DNA from: Viridibacterium sediminicola
GTDB taxonomy: Bacteria; Pseudomonadota; Gammaproteobacteria; Burkholderiales; Rhodocyclaceae
Direction of reading: 5' to 3'
DNA: 64,000 nucleotides
Assembly: GCF_039631295.1 (NCBI RefSeq)
Contig: NZ_JBDIVE010000014.1
Location: 4,895 to 68,894, forward strand
Shown here: in pieces, positions 51,785 to 60,997 of the stretch
Position numbering within the stretch: the first letter of the stretch is position 1
How the letters are laid out: each line of letters starts with the position of its first letter
Notes under the pieces: model-generated
Seen by the model: only the letters and a program-made list of their open reading frames with translations
What the model was told of the DNA's origin: nothing
Database searches by the model: none
Made by a program: the position numbers and the translations under genes

Positions 51785-51820
51785 GAATGATCATTCTAAG
51801 TTAATGCGCTGCAATAGCAA
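51785..51820 (-). promoter_or_regulatory. Promoter and TetR operator of the multidrug operon
   Basis: On the minus strand TTGCTA (51815-51820), a 16-base spacer and TAGAAT (51793-51798) form a promoter about 70-95 bases before the adaptor gene. A perfect 12-base palindrome GAATGATCATTC (51785-51796) overlaps the -10 box, as expected for a repressor site. TetR as the binder is inferred. Confidence 0.55.
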
Positions 51821-52006
51821 GTTTCCGGAGTGAAATAAAATGTAAGCGAAAGGCGAGGTCGGCTGTAGGTGGATGGCTTGCGCGGCCGGGCAGGCGTGGC
51901 GGGTGCAGCGCGCGGCTTGGGTGGCGCGCGCGGACGGCGGGCTTCGTGGATCACGCTGCGACAGCAGGCGCGGCGGCATCTGAGTTTTGCAGAGGCCGAA
52001 ACGAAG
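51821..52006. other. Non-coding stretch between efflux operon and tRNA
   Basis: GC-rich intergenic DNA of about 190 bases. I see no gene or clear repeat in it; the short open frames have no ribosome sites or recognisable sequence. Confidence 0.4.
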
Positions 52007-52032
52007 AAAGCCAGCACCGGGGTGCTGGCTTT
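52007..52032 (-). terminator. Terminator of the tRNA-Asn gene
   Basis: Perfect arms AAAGCCAGCACC and GGTGCTGGCTTT around a two-base centre, followed on the minus strand by TTTCTTCG. It lies nine bases past the tRNA 3' end. Confidence 0.8.
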
Positions 52033-52040
52033 CTAATGGG

Positions 52041-52116
52041 TGGCTCCTCGACCTGGGCTCGAACCAGGGACCTACGGATTAACAGTCCGGCGCTCTACCG
52101 ACTGAGCTATCGAGGA
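52041..52116 (-). tRNA. tRNA-Asn (anticodon GTT)
   Basis: 76 nucleotides on the minus strand. The acceptor stem pairs TCCTCGA with TCGAGGA, the CCA end is encoded, the D-loop is AGCTCAGTCGGTAGAGC, the anticodon arm is CGGACTGTTAATCCG with anticodon GTT, and the T-arm is CCTGGTTCGAGCCCAGG. This is a complete, standard tRNA. No integrase or repeat lies beside it. Confidence 0.97.
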
Positions 52117-52129
52117 ACGAAGGCTGCGA

Positions 52130-52158
52130 ATATTAGACCTCGTTTCAAGGTCTGTCAA
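52130..52158 (-). promoter_or_regulatory. Consensus promoter of tRNA-Asn
   Basis: On the minus strand TTGACA (52153-52158), exactly 17 bases, then TAATAT (52130-52135), which ends 14 bases before the tRNA. Start of transcription is expected near 52123. A textbook strong sigma-70 promoter. Confidence 0.85.
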
Positions 52159-52247
52159 GCCCTTTTGTAATCCGGACTAGCGAATCGCTGTGTTGCAGCA
52201 AGCTCGGGGTAAGATGCCCCTGCCTACCTGCCGTACTGGAGCTGCAT

Positions 52248-53426
52248 ATGTTGAAGCGAAGCGTACTGACCTTGATGACGATAGCCCTGCTGGCGCTGAC
52301 GGCCTCTTTGCGCCCGGCGGAGGCGGCCATGCCGACGAGCTGGCTGGGTTTGTCGGTGACGTACATTGAAGACGGTTACAGCTTGCGTCCGGCGCCGAGC
52401 AAATTTGTGCGCGAGCTGAAAGTGCATACGCCGGACCCGGTGAGCATCAACAAGCTATGGATCAAACCGGATTGGGCGGACTGGATTCTGGGTGGCAAGA
52501 CCAATCGCTACAAGATGGAGGCCGACGAGGTCGTGGCGCGCCCGAGCGCGCTGGCGCGCATGGGTAGCAATGAAGGCAAGACCGATTACAAGGTGACCTC
52601 CCTGCGCTTTGCGCATCTGAAGTTGCTGCTGGGGAACAAGACGATCAGCTTGCCGGCGGGCGAGATGAGCTTTGCCGAGGACGGCACCCTGGCCGGCGTG
52701 CAGATTGAGCTGGAGCCGCATCTGCTGTTCGATCTGCGGCCGCAGGACGGCAAGCTGCAATTGTTGTTCAGCACCTCAGGCTGGAAGTGGAATGTGCTGC
52801 CGGCGCTGAATTTCGACCAGATCTCCGCTACCGGCGGCATGGATGACGATGGTTTCTACTTTGACAAGATCGGTGCCACAGGCCTGGGTGGTGCGATCGA
52901 GGGGCGTTTGCGAGTTGCCGTGAGCGATGATTTCGCGCTGGAGGGTGATCTGCACCTGGGCAAGCTCAACGCGCCGAGTCTATTGGCCAAGTTTTTCGGC
53001 AATCAGCCCGTGCAGCAGGGGCTGCTGTCCGCCGATTTCAAGCTGAGCGCCCGTGGGGCGAGCATGGCCGAGTTGGCCAGCCAGGTGAGCAGCAAGGGCA
53101 GCTTCATGATCCAGAGCGGCGCCATCGAGCGCTTTGGCTTGCTCGAAGGCTTGCGCCTGCCCGGACCGGGGCTGGCGGGGGGCGGTCTGACCAAGTTTCA
53201 GAAGCTGGATGGCAGCTTCAGCTGGGCCACGGGCAAGCCGGTCAGCATTGTGTTGCGCAATCTCGATGGGGGCGCGCTGCAGGCCTCCGGCGCGTTTGTG
53301 ATCCAGAATGATGGCAGCCTGCGTGGCAATATCTCGGGCGCGTTGAGTCTGCCCAATGGCGGGGGCAAGCTGCGCGCGCTGAGTTTGCGTGGCACGGTCA
53401 AGGCGCCGGAGCTGTTCATCCCCTGA
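52248..53426 (+). CDS. AsmA-like secreted or periplasmic protein
   Basis: 392 residues with a signal peptide (about 1-26, ending AEAA). The rest is beta-rich; the C-terminal third (FKLSARGASMAELASQVSSKGSFMIQSGAIERFGLLEGL and later GNISGALSLPN) has the pattern of the AsmA C-terminal region, with the G-x-F-x-[IL]-x-x-G-x-[IL] seen in AsmA/TamB-like proteins. AsmA-like proteins affect outer-membrane lipid or protein assembly. A GGAG precedes the ATG. A thioredoxin-like gene follows after 16 bases. Confidence 0.7.
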   Translation: MLKRSVLTLMTIALLALTASLRPAEAAMPTSWLGLSVTYIEDGYSLRPAPSKFVRELKVHTPDPVSINKLWIKPDWADWILGGKTNRYKMEADEVVARPSALARMGSNEGKTDYKVTSLRFAHLKLLLGNKTISLPAGEMSFAEDGTLAGVQIELEPHLLFDLRPQDGKLQLLFSTSGWKWNVLPALNFDQISATGGMDDDGFYFDKIGATGLGGAIEGRLRVAVSDDFALEGDLHLGKLNAPSLLAKFFGNQPVQQGLLSADFKLSARGASMAELASQVSSKGSFMIQSGAIERFGLLEGLRLPGPGLAGGGLTKFQKLDGSFSWATGKPVSIVLRNLDGGALQASGAFVIQNDGSLRGNISGALSLPNGGGKLRALSLRGTVKAPELFIP

Positions 53427-53442
53427 GTGCAAAAGGTATTTG

Positions 53443-53823
53443 ATGGTCTTGTCTGAACACCCTGACGACGGGTTTTTCGTCGCTTGCCTCTGTGCGGCCT
53501 GGTGTGGCTCCTGCCGCGAGTACCGGCCCGAATTCGATGCGCTGGCCGCGCGCATGCCACAGCTGCGCTTTGCCTGGGTCGATATTGAGGACGAACCCGA
53601 GGTGGCTGGCGATATCGATGTCGAGAACTTCCCCACCCTGGTCATCCAGCGCGGCGAGCTGGTGCTGTTCTGTGGCGCCATGCTGCCGCATATTGGCCAG
53701 CTGGAGCGCCTGATCCAGACCTTCCTGCCGCAGAGCCTGGAGGAATCGCGCCGCTACGCACTCGGCAGCGCCGAGCGGCGCGACTGGCAGGGTCTGGCCG
53801 ACGTGCAGGCGCGCCTCAAGTAA
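53443..53823 (+). CDS. Thioredoxin-fold protein
   Basis: 126 residues. FVACLCAAWCGSCREYRPEFDALAARMP has the WC-G-S-C active site, and the VENFPTLVIQRG segment has the cis-proline loop. There is no signal peptide, so it should be cytoplasmic. AAAAGG precedes the ATG at 53443; the frame is open to 53389 but has no reason to start there. Redox partner unknown; it may serve as a reductase or sensor. Confidence 0.85.
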   Translation: MVLSEHPDDGFFVACLCAAWCGSCREYRPEFDALAARMPQLRFAWVDIEDEPEVAGDIDVENFPTLVIQRGELVLFCGAMLPHIGQLERLIQTFLPQSLEESRRYALGSAERRDWQGLADVQARLK

Positions 53824-53967
53824 GTGCCTGCGCTGACTGCGGTCACGCGTGTGCACGCAGTGCAGCTTGCATGCTTGATTGCGGTCGCGAACAATCTGGC
53901 CAGGCCGTTTAACGGCTGCTGTGCATGCAAGCGCAATGCACGATAAAACTACATATCAGGAGACAAC

Positions 53968-54696
53968 ATGTACAACAAGCTTCTGCTCGGGCTCTGCCTG
54001 GGCGCTGTGATGGCTTCAGCATCTGCGACCAGCACCATCTCCGGCACCAAGGATTATGCCGGCGCGACCATCGGCACATCGTGCGATGGCCAGTCCGAAT
54101 CGCAGCAACCCGTGTTTATTCTCAACGATGGTGCAACGCTCAAGAACGTCCACATCAAGAAGGGTGGCGGTGCCGATGGCGTGCATTGCAAGGGCAGCTG
54201 TACCTTGGAAAACGTGGTCTGGGATGGTGTCTGTGAGGACGCAGCCACCATGTTGGGCGGTTCCGGCAAAACCATGAAAGTGGTCGGTGGTTCGGCCACC
54301 AAGGCGGATGACAAGGTCTTCCAGCACAACGGCAAGGGCAGCACCATCAACCTCAGCGGTTTCCAGACCTATGATCGCATCCAGCGTTTGTGGGCTTCGT
54401 GTGGCGATTGCTCCAGCAACGGCGGTCCGCGCTACCTGGTCGCCAACAACGTCACCATCAATGGCAAGGTCGTCAAGCCGGATGGTGTGACCGAAGGCTA
54501 CGTTCTGCGTCTCAACTACAACTATGGCGACAAGGCCACGGTGCGCAATTTGAAGATCAAAGGCTATACGCTGGGCCATCCCAAGGTCTGCGTGCAAGCC
54601 ATCGGCGTGCAGCCGGGCGAGGCGCAGGTCAACAAGGGCGAGTTCTGGAATACCGCGTACTGCGACATCTCCAAGAGCGACGTCAAGGCGTTCTGA
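53968..54696 (+). CDS. Secreted pectate lyase, polysaccharide lyase family 3
   Basis: 242 residues with a signal peptide (MYNKLLLGLCLGAVMASASA). The mature protein matches PL3 enzymes: DGVHCKGSCTLENVVWDGVCEDAAT, then ADDKVFQHNGKGSTINLSGF and the cysteine-bearing RLWASCGDCSSNGG. These have a right-handed beta-helix fold and cleave polygalacturonate with calcium. AGGAGACAAC precedes the ATG. No other pectin genes are in the window. A secreted plant-polymer lyase suggests contact with plant material. Confidence 0.93.
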   Translation: MYNKLLLGLCLGAVMASASATSTISGTKDYAGATIGTSCDGQSESQQPVFILNDGATLKNVHIKKGGGADGVHCKGSCTLENVVWDGVCEDAATMLGGSGKTMKVVGGSATKADDKVFQHNGKGSTINLSGFQTYDRIQRLWASCGDCSSNGGPRYLVANNVTINGKVVKPDGVTEGYVLRLNYNYGDKATVRNLKIKGYTLGHPKVCVQAIGVQPGEAQVNKGEFWNTAYCDISKSDVKAF

Positions 54697-54749
54697 TGCG
54701 TCTTTAGCCTTGTCTGCGCGAGCTGGGCCGCCGCCCGGTAGCGCACTGT

Positions 54750-55271
54750 TCAGGCTTGTGAATCCCCGGTTTGCCGGGGATTTTTGTTTTTGCGTCGCGC
54801 CAGTAACTGCCGTGCAAGAAACAGCACCACAATCAGGTTGATCAGCAGCACAGCCGCATTGATCAGCGAGGGTCGCTGCCACAGGTGTTCCAGCTCCAGC
54901 GGCACGTAGACAGCGCCTGACAGCGCGGCCAGCCACTCGGCCCAGGCCTTGTCGAACCACAGTCCGTAAGCCTCCGCCGCCCGCAGGCCGATGTAGCCGG
55001 CAGCCAGCCACATCAACGCATGCACATTGGCACCGGGCAGCAGGTCGGCGTAATGCAGGATGATCGAGGAATAGTGTCCGTCCGGGCTCAGGTGAAAGCG
55101 CCCGATCAGGGCCTCGGCCAGGTGGCGCAAGTCGTGGTGTAGCAGGTCGACCACGCCGATGATCGCCACCAGGGCCGCCAGGCCCTTGAGTGCTTCAAAG
55201 ATCGCAATCGCGCGCAAGCTGCGGCGCACAGCGGTGGGATGGCTGCTGGGGGCGTGAGGGCTGTCGTTCAT
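54750..55271 (-). CDS. DUF2127 membrane protein
   Basis: 173 residues with about four membrane segments. RAIAIFEALKGLAALVAIIGV at the start and GLRAAEAYGLWFDKAWAEWLAALSGAVYVPLEL in the middle match DUF2127. Function is unknown. It converges on the lyase gene, and its last codons contain the lyase terminator. Confidence 0.85.
   Translation of the reverse strand: MNDSPHAPSSHPTAVRRSLRAIAIFEALKGLAALVAIIGVVDLLHHDLRHLAEALIGRFHLSPDGHYSSIILHYADLLPGANVHALMWLAAGYIGLRAAEAYGLWFDKAWAEWLAALSGAVYVPLELEHLWQRPSLINAAVLLINLIVVLFLARQLLARRKNKNPRQTGDSQA
54761..54782 (+). terminator. Terminator after the pectate lyase gene
   Basis: Arms AATCCCCGG and CCGGGGATT with a four-base loop, followed by TTTGTTTTT. It lies about 65 bases after the lyase stop and overlaps the 3' end of the convergent DUF2127 gene. 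Confidence 0.85.
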
Positions 55272-55359
55272 CCGTGCAGTCTGAAGGATTCGGGGCCACC
55301 GCGTGGTGGGGAATTGTTTCGATGTTTGTGAGCGGCTCGACGTGATGGCGGCACAAAAA

Positions 55360-55384
55360 ACAAAGGCCCTCGCCGGGCCTTTGT
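55360..55384 (-). terminator. Terminator after the aromatic aminotransferase gene
   Basis: Arms ACAAAGGCCC and GGGCCTTTGT with a five-base loop, then a run of T on the minus strand. It lies about 28 bases after the aminotransferase stop. Confidence 0.85.
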
Positions 55385-55411
55385 CTGTCGTACTGCCGCT
55401 GAAGTTCTTGC

Positions 55412-56617
55412 TTACTTCAGCACGGCTGTAATCGCATCGGCCACATAGTCGATGTTCTTGGTGTTCAGCGCCGCCACGCAGATGCGGCCGGTGCCAACCG
55501 CGTAGACGCCGAAATCGGTCTTGAGCTTTTCAACTTGCTCGACGGTGAGGCCCGTGTAGCTGAACATGCCGCGTTGCTTGATGACGAAGCTGAAGTCTTG
55601 CGCCACGCCGCGTGCGGCGAGCTTCTCGACCAGGGACTTGCGCATCTCGCGGATGCGCAGGCGCATGCCGGCCAGTTCGTCTTCCCATTGCTGGCGCAGC
55701 TCGGGCGAGCTGAGCACGGCGGCAACGACGGCGCCACCATGGGTCGGCGGGTTGGAGTAGTTGGTGCGCACGACGCGCTTGACTTGCGACATCACGCGGC
55801 CGGCTTCTTCCTTGCTCGAGGCGACGATGGTCAGCGCGCCAACGCGTTCGCCGTACAGCGAGAAGGACTTCGAGAACGAACTGGAGACGAGGAATTGCAG
55901 GCCCGAGGCAGCGAACAGGTCGAGCGCCACGGCGTCTTCCTTGATGCCGTCAGCAAAGCCCTGGTAGGCCATGTCGAGGAAGCCGATCAGGTTGCGCTCG
56001 CGGATCACGGCGACGACCTGTTCCCACTGCGCGGCGGTGATGTCGGCGCCGGTCGGGTTGTGGCAGCAGGCGTGCAGCACGACGATGCTTTGCGCCGGCA
56101 TCTGGCGCAGATCGGCGAGCATGCCTTCGAAGTTCACACCACGCGTGGCGGCATCGTAGTAGGCGTAGTTGCTGACCGGGAAGCCGGCGGATTCGAACAG
56201 CGCGCGGTGATTTTCCCAGCTCGGGTCGGAGATATAGACCGTGGCATTGGGCAGCAGGCGCTTGAGGTAGTCGGCGCCAACCTTCAGCGCGCCGGTGCCA
56301 CCGAGGGCTTCGATGGTGATGGTCTGGCCATTGGCCAGCAGGGCCGAATCCTTGCCGAAGAGCAGGGCAGCGACCGCGTTGTTGTAAGCGGCTGCGCCTT
56401 CGATCGGCTGGTAGCCACGTGCCGGGGCCGCTTCGATGCGCGTTTTTTCGGCGGCTTTGACTGCGCCGAGCAGGGGAATCTTGCCTTCGTCGGTGAAGTA
56501 CACGCCCACGCCCAAGTTGACCTTGGTCGCACGGGTATCTGCGTTGAATGCTTCGTTGAGGCCCAGGATCGGGTCACGCGGTGCCATTTCGACGGCGGCA
56601 AAGATAGACGAACTCAT
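55412..56617 (-). CDS. Aromatic/aspartate aminotransferase (TyrB/AspC family)
   Basis: 401 residues, fold-type I PLP enzyme. MSSSIFAAVEMAPRDPILGLNEAFNAD is the family start; the N-P-T-G-x-D motif is CCHNPTGADIT, the PLP lysine is in SSSFSKSFSLYGERVGAL, and RTNYSNPPTHGG follows. It transfers amino groups between aspartate or aromatic amino acids and 2-oxoglutarate. GGAG lies six bases before ATG 56617. Divergent from uvrB, as in many betaproteobacteria. Confidence 0.94.
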   Translation of the reverse strand: MSSSIFAAVEMAPRDPILGLNEAFNADTRATKVNLGVGVYFTDEGKIPLLGAVKAAEKTRIEAAPARGYQPIEGAAAYNNAVAALLFGKDSALLANGQTITIEALGGTGALKVGADYLKRLLPNATVYISDPSWENHRALFESAGFPVSNYAYYDAATRGVNFEGMLADLRQMPAQSIVVLHACCHNPTGADITAAQWEQVVAVIRERNLIGFLDMAYQGFADGIKEDAVALDLFAASGLQFLVSSSFSKSFSLYGERVGALTIVASSKEEAGRVMSQVKRVVRTNYSNPPTHGGAVVAAVLSSPELRQQWEDELAGMRLRIREMRKSLVEKLAARGVAQDFSFVIKQRGMFSYTGLTVEQVEKLKTDFGVYAVGTGRICVAALNTKNIDYVADAITAVLK

Positions 56618-56753
56618 GAGTGCTCCAGCTGAGGAAATAAACCCCGGCGGGTGTCGCACCGGGGTGGGAAATACGGAATAATCAACGGCTCAGCCAGCAA
56701 TTTGTTGACAGCAATGTCAGCCGGCGAAACCTCAGATAACTTAATATTTTAGC
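56618..56753. promoter_or_regulatory. Divergent promoter region of aminotransferase and uvrB
   Basis: 136 bases. TTGACA (56705-56710) is part of a small inverted repeat TGACA-GCAA-TGTCA (56706-56719), with an AT-rich stretch TAATATTTTAG just before the uvrB ATG. No LexA-type CTG-N10-CAG box is seen. The -10 box cannot be fixed. Confidence 0.4.
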
Positions 56754-58799
<2,046 letters not shown>

Positions 58800-58802
<3 letters not shown>

Positions 58803-58963
58803 GAGTGGGGAGTGGGGAGTGGGGCGTGGGGCGCACCGTTTTTCGGCGTGTTGCGCTACGCTCTCCTGTCAGCGAGCGTTGAAAAGTTTCGCGGGCAGCT
58901 GTGCCCGGATGTTTTCCCCTCACCACTCGCTTCTCGCTCCTTCCCCCTCACTGCGACTACACC
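58800..58963. repeat. GGGGAGT tandem element next to the uvrB stop
   Basis: From the uvrB stop codon (TAG) on, the plus strand reads GAGTGGGG repeated three times and then GCGTGGGG. About 85 bases later, CCCCTCACCACTCGC and CTTCCCCCTCACTGC are complementary to it. The layout matches the element at 24344-24466, with a different heptamer. The next gene starts right after it. Confidence 0.65.
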
Positions 58964-59425
58964 ATGAAACGTGTTCTCTTCGTCTGCACCGGTAATATCT
59001 GTCGCTCGCCGACCGCTGATGGCATAGCGCGTCAGCTGGCCGCGCAGCGCGGGCTGCAGGATGTCTTTGAATTCGACTCGGCCGGCACCCACGCCTATCA
59101 CACCGGCGAAGCGCCCGACCCGCGCGCCCAGCTGGCGGCGCGCAAGCGTGGTTACGAGCTCTCCGCCTTGCGTGCACGGCCGGTGGTGCCGCAGGATTTC
59201 GAAGACTTCGACCTGATCCTCGCCATGGACCGCGGCCATCTCACCTGGCTCAAGCGCGAGAGCCCACGCGAGCACCACCACAAGATCCACCTCTTCCTCA
59301 GCTTCGCCGAAGGCATCCAGGCTGAAGACGTGCCTGATCCTTACTACGGCGGGCGCGAGGGCTTCGAACACGTGCTCGACCTCTGCGAGGCCGCACTGCA
59401 AGGACTGCTCGCCCAGCGCGACTGA
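58964..59425 (+). CDS. Low-molecular-weight protein-tyrosine phosphatase
   Basis: 153 residues. VCTGNICRSP is the C-x5-R-S loop with Cys8 and Arg14, and DVPDPYYGGREGFE contains the catalytic Asp. These enzymes dephosphorylate tyrosine residues, often of tyrosine kinases that control exopolysaccharide synthesis. The frame is open to 58901, but ATG 58964 gives the family start. A 161-base repeat region separates it from uvrB. Confidence 0.93.
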   Translation: MKRVLFVCTGNICRSPTADGIARQLAAQRGLQDVFEFDSAGTHAYHTGEAPDPRAQLAARKRGYELSALRARPVVPQDFEDFDLILAMDRGHLTWLKRESPREHHHKIHLFLSFAEGIQAEDVPDPYYGGREGFEHVLDLCEAALQGLLAQRD

Positions 59426-59540
59426 GGCGGCGAGTGGCGACTTTCGATCAAGTCGCTGCTGTCCGGCTGTGCAAGACTGCTGTTTGTTCAAGGGGGCGTG
59501 CGATGACCAATCCCGTTTTGCAGGCAAGCGAGCCCCCCGC

Positions 59541-60452
59541 ATGGCGCTGACCAAGGCTGCCTTCACCAGTCGGCGACGCAGCCTGGCCCGCGTGCTCGAC
59601 TACATCGGCAAGCATCTCGATGAAGAGCTGCGGCTTGATGATCTGGTCGACCTCGCCTGCCTCTCACGCGCCTATTTCCTGCGTTTCTATACCGACAAGA
59701 TTGGCGAGTCGCCCATGGCCAGCGTGCGGCGTTTGCGCTTGTATCGTGCGCGTGATGAGGTGCGTGCCGGCAAGCGTAGCTTGCTCAGTATTGCGGCTGA
59801 TGCGGGCTATGGCTCCAATGCGGCGTTTACCCACGCCTTTGTGCGCACGTTCGGCTGCGCACCCTCGCAGCTGCCGGATCTGGCCCCTGCCGCGCCCATG
59901 CCGCTGCGCCTCGAATATCTGCCGTCGCTGCAGTTTCTTGCCGCGCCCTATGCCGGTTGCAAGCGCGAAGCCTGGCAGGCACGTGCCGAGCTGGATGCGT
60001 CTCTGGCCGTGGCTGGCGTACGTCACTGGCGCGTGTGGCATCAGCTTGATCGTGACCAGCCTTTTGCCCGCCACGGTGATGCGCAGCTTGATCTCAAATT
60101 CCTCGCCTTGCCCTTCGAGCAGCTCAAGCACGCGCCCTCTGCAGCGGCCCGGCAGAATCCGCTGCTGTCCTGTTTCGAGAGCCCCATCGCGCGTCCGCTG
60201 CCGGGCTTCCCCTACATGCCTGCGCGCCTTGCCGGGCTTGACCACGTGCAGCATGCGGGTGGCTGGCATGCGGTGCTGAGCGTACGCGGCAGCGCCTTGC
60301 CGCACAGTCTGCCGCAGCTGTATGCGCGCATCGAGAATGAACTGGGCTGCCGTCCTGGTGATGGTCCCATCATCCGCCGCGAGGTCAAGGTGCAGGGCTA
60401 TACCGTCGCGCAAGAACAGCATTCAGAATTGCTGGTGCCGGTTTCGCGCTGA
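59541..60452 (+). CDS. AraC-family regulator with GyrI-like effector domain
   Basis: 303 residues. The N-terminal AraC DNA-binding domain (about 14-112) has LDDLVDLACLSRAYFLRFY as the first helix-turn-helix and LLSIAADAGYGSNAAFTHAFVRTFG as the second. The C-terminal half (from about 135) fits the GyrI-like small-molecule-binding domain. This order is that of SoxS/Rob-like or multidrug-sensing regulators such as Rob. Target genes are unknown; the neighbouring phosphatase-like and ABC genes are possible targets. The ribosome site is weak. Confidence 0.85.
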   Translation: MALTKAAFTSRRRSLARVLDYIGKHLDEELRLDDLVDLACLSRAYFLRFYTDKIGESPMASVRRLRLYRARDEVRAGKRSLLSIAADAGYGSNAAFTHAFVRTFGCAPSQLPDLAPAAPMPLRLEYLPSLQFLAAPYAGCKREAWQARAELDASLAVAGVRHWRVWHQLDRDQPFARHGDAQLDLKFLALPFEQLKHAPSAAARQNPLLSCFESPIARPLPGFPYMPARLAGLDHVQHAGGWHAVLSVRGSALPHSLPQLYARIENELGCRPGDGPIIRREVKVQGYTVAQEQHSELLVPVSR

Positions 60453-60550
60453 GCAATCTGTACCTTCGGGCGAGTAGTCACTCCTGATCAAGTCGCATGG
60501 CATTTGCTCGGTAAGATCAGGGCTCTGATCACTTCGCCCAGGTGCTTCGC

Positions 60551-60997
60551 ATGCCGATTACCGACATCACCCGTTTCGTCGCCCTCGAACGCAATCTCGC
60601 CAGTTCTGGCCAGCCCAATGAAGCGCAGTTCCTGGAGCTGGCGGCAGCCGGCTTTCAGGTCGTCATCAATCTTGCCCTGCATGACGATCCGCGTTATTCC
60701 TTGAAGGATGAGCCGGCGGCTGTGGCAGCGGCCGGCATGCGCTATGTGCATATCCCGGTGCAGTTCAGCGCGCCGACGCTAGCCGATCTGCAGCGCTTTT
60801 GCGCCGCGATGAATGAAGCGGGCGAGGCCAAAGTCCTCGTGCATTGCGCGCACAACAAGCGCGTGCCGGTGTTCATCGCGCTCTATCGCATCCGCGAGCA
60901 GGGCTGGGCCAAGGATGCCGCGCTGCTGGCGATGCGCGCAGTATGGGTGCCGGACGCCCAGTGGTCGGCCTTCATCGCGCAGGCGCTGGCAGCATGA
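60551..60997 (+). CDS. Protein tyrosine phosphatase-like protein (DUF442-type)
   Basis: 148 residues. The P-loop is VHCAHNKRVP, C-x4-R, with fewer residues than the canonical C-x5-R of dual-specificity phosphatases, as in the DUF442 or beta-lactamase-hydrolase-like group. An N-terminal part (ITRFVALERNLASSGQPNEAQFLELAAAGF) gives the family pattern. Its stop overlaps the ABC gene start (ATGA at 60994-60997). Substrate unknown; activity is inferred. Confidence 0.75.
   Translation: MPITDITRFVALERNLASSGQPNEAQFLELAAAGFQVVINLALHDDPRYSLKDEPAAVAAAGMRYVHIPVQFSAPTLADLQRFCAAMNEAGEAKVLVHCAHNKRVPVFIALYRIREQGWAKDAALLAMRAVWVPDAQWSAFIAQALAA

Noticed and set aside
51784..52120. Integration site of a mobile element at tRNA-Asn
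   Set aside because: No integrase, no duplicated tRNA 3' end and no cargo genes next to it; the tRNA has its own promoter and terminator.
56700..56753. LexA (SOS) box upstream of uvrB
   Set aside because: No CTG-N10-CAG or known betaproteobacterial variant is seen; the TGACA repeat has too short arms.
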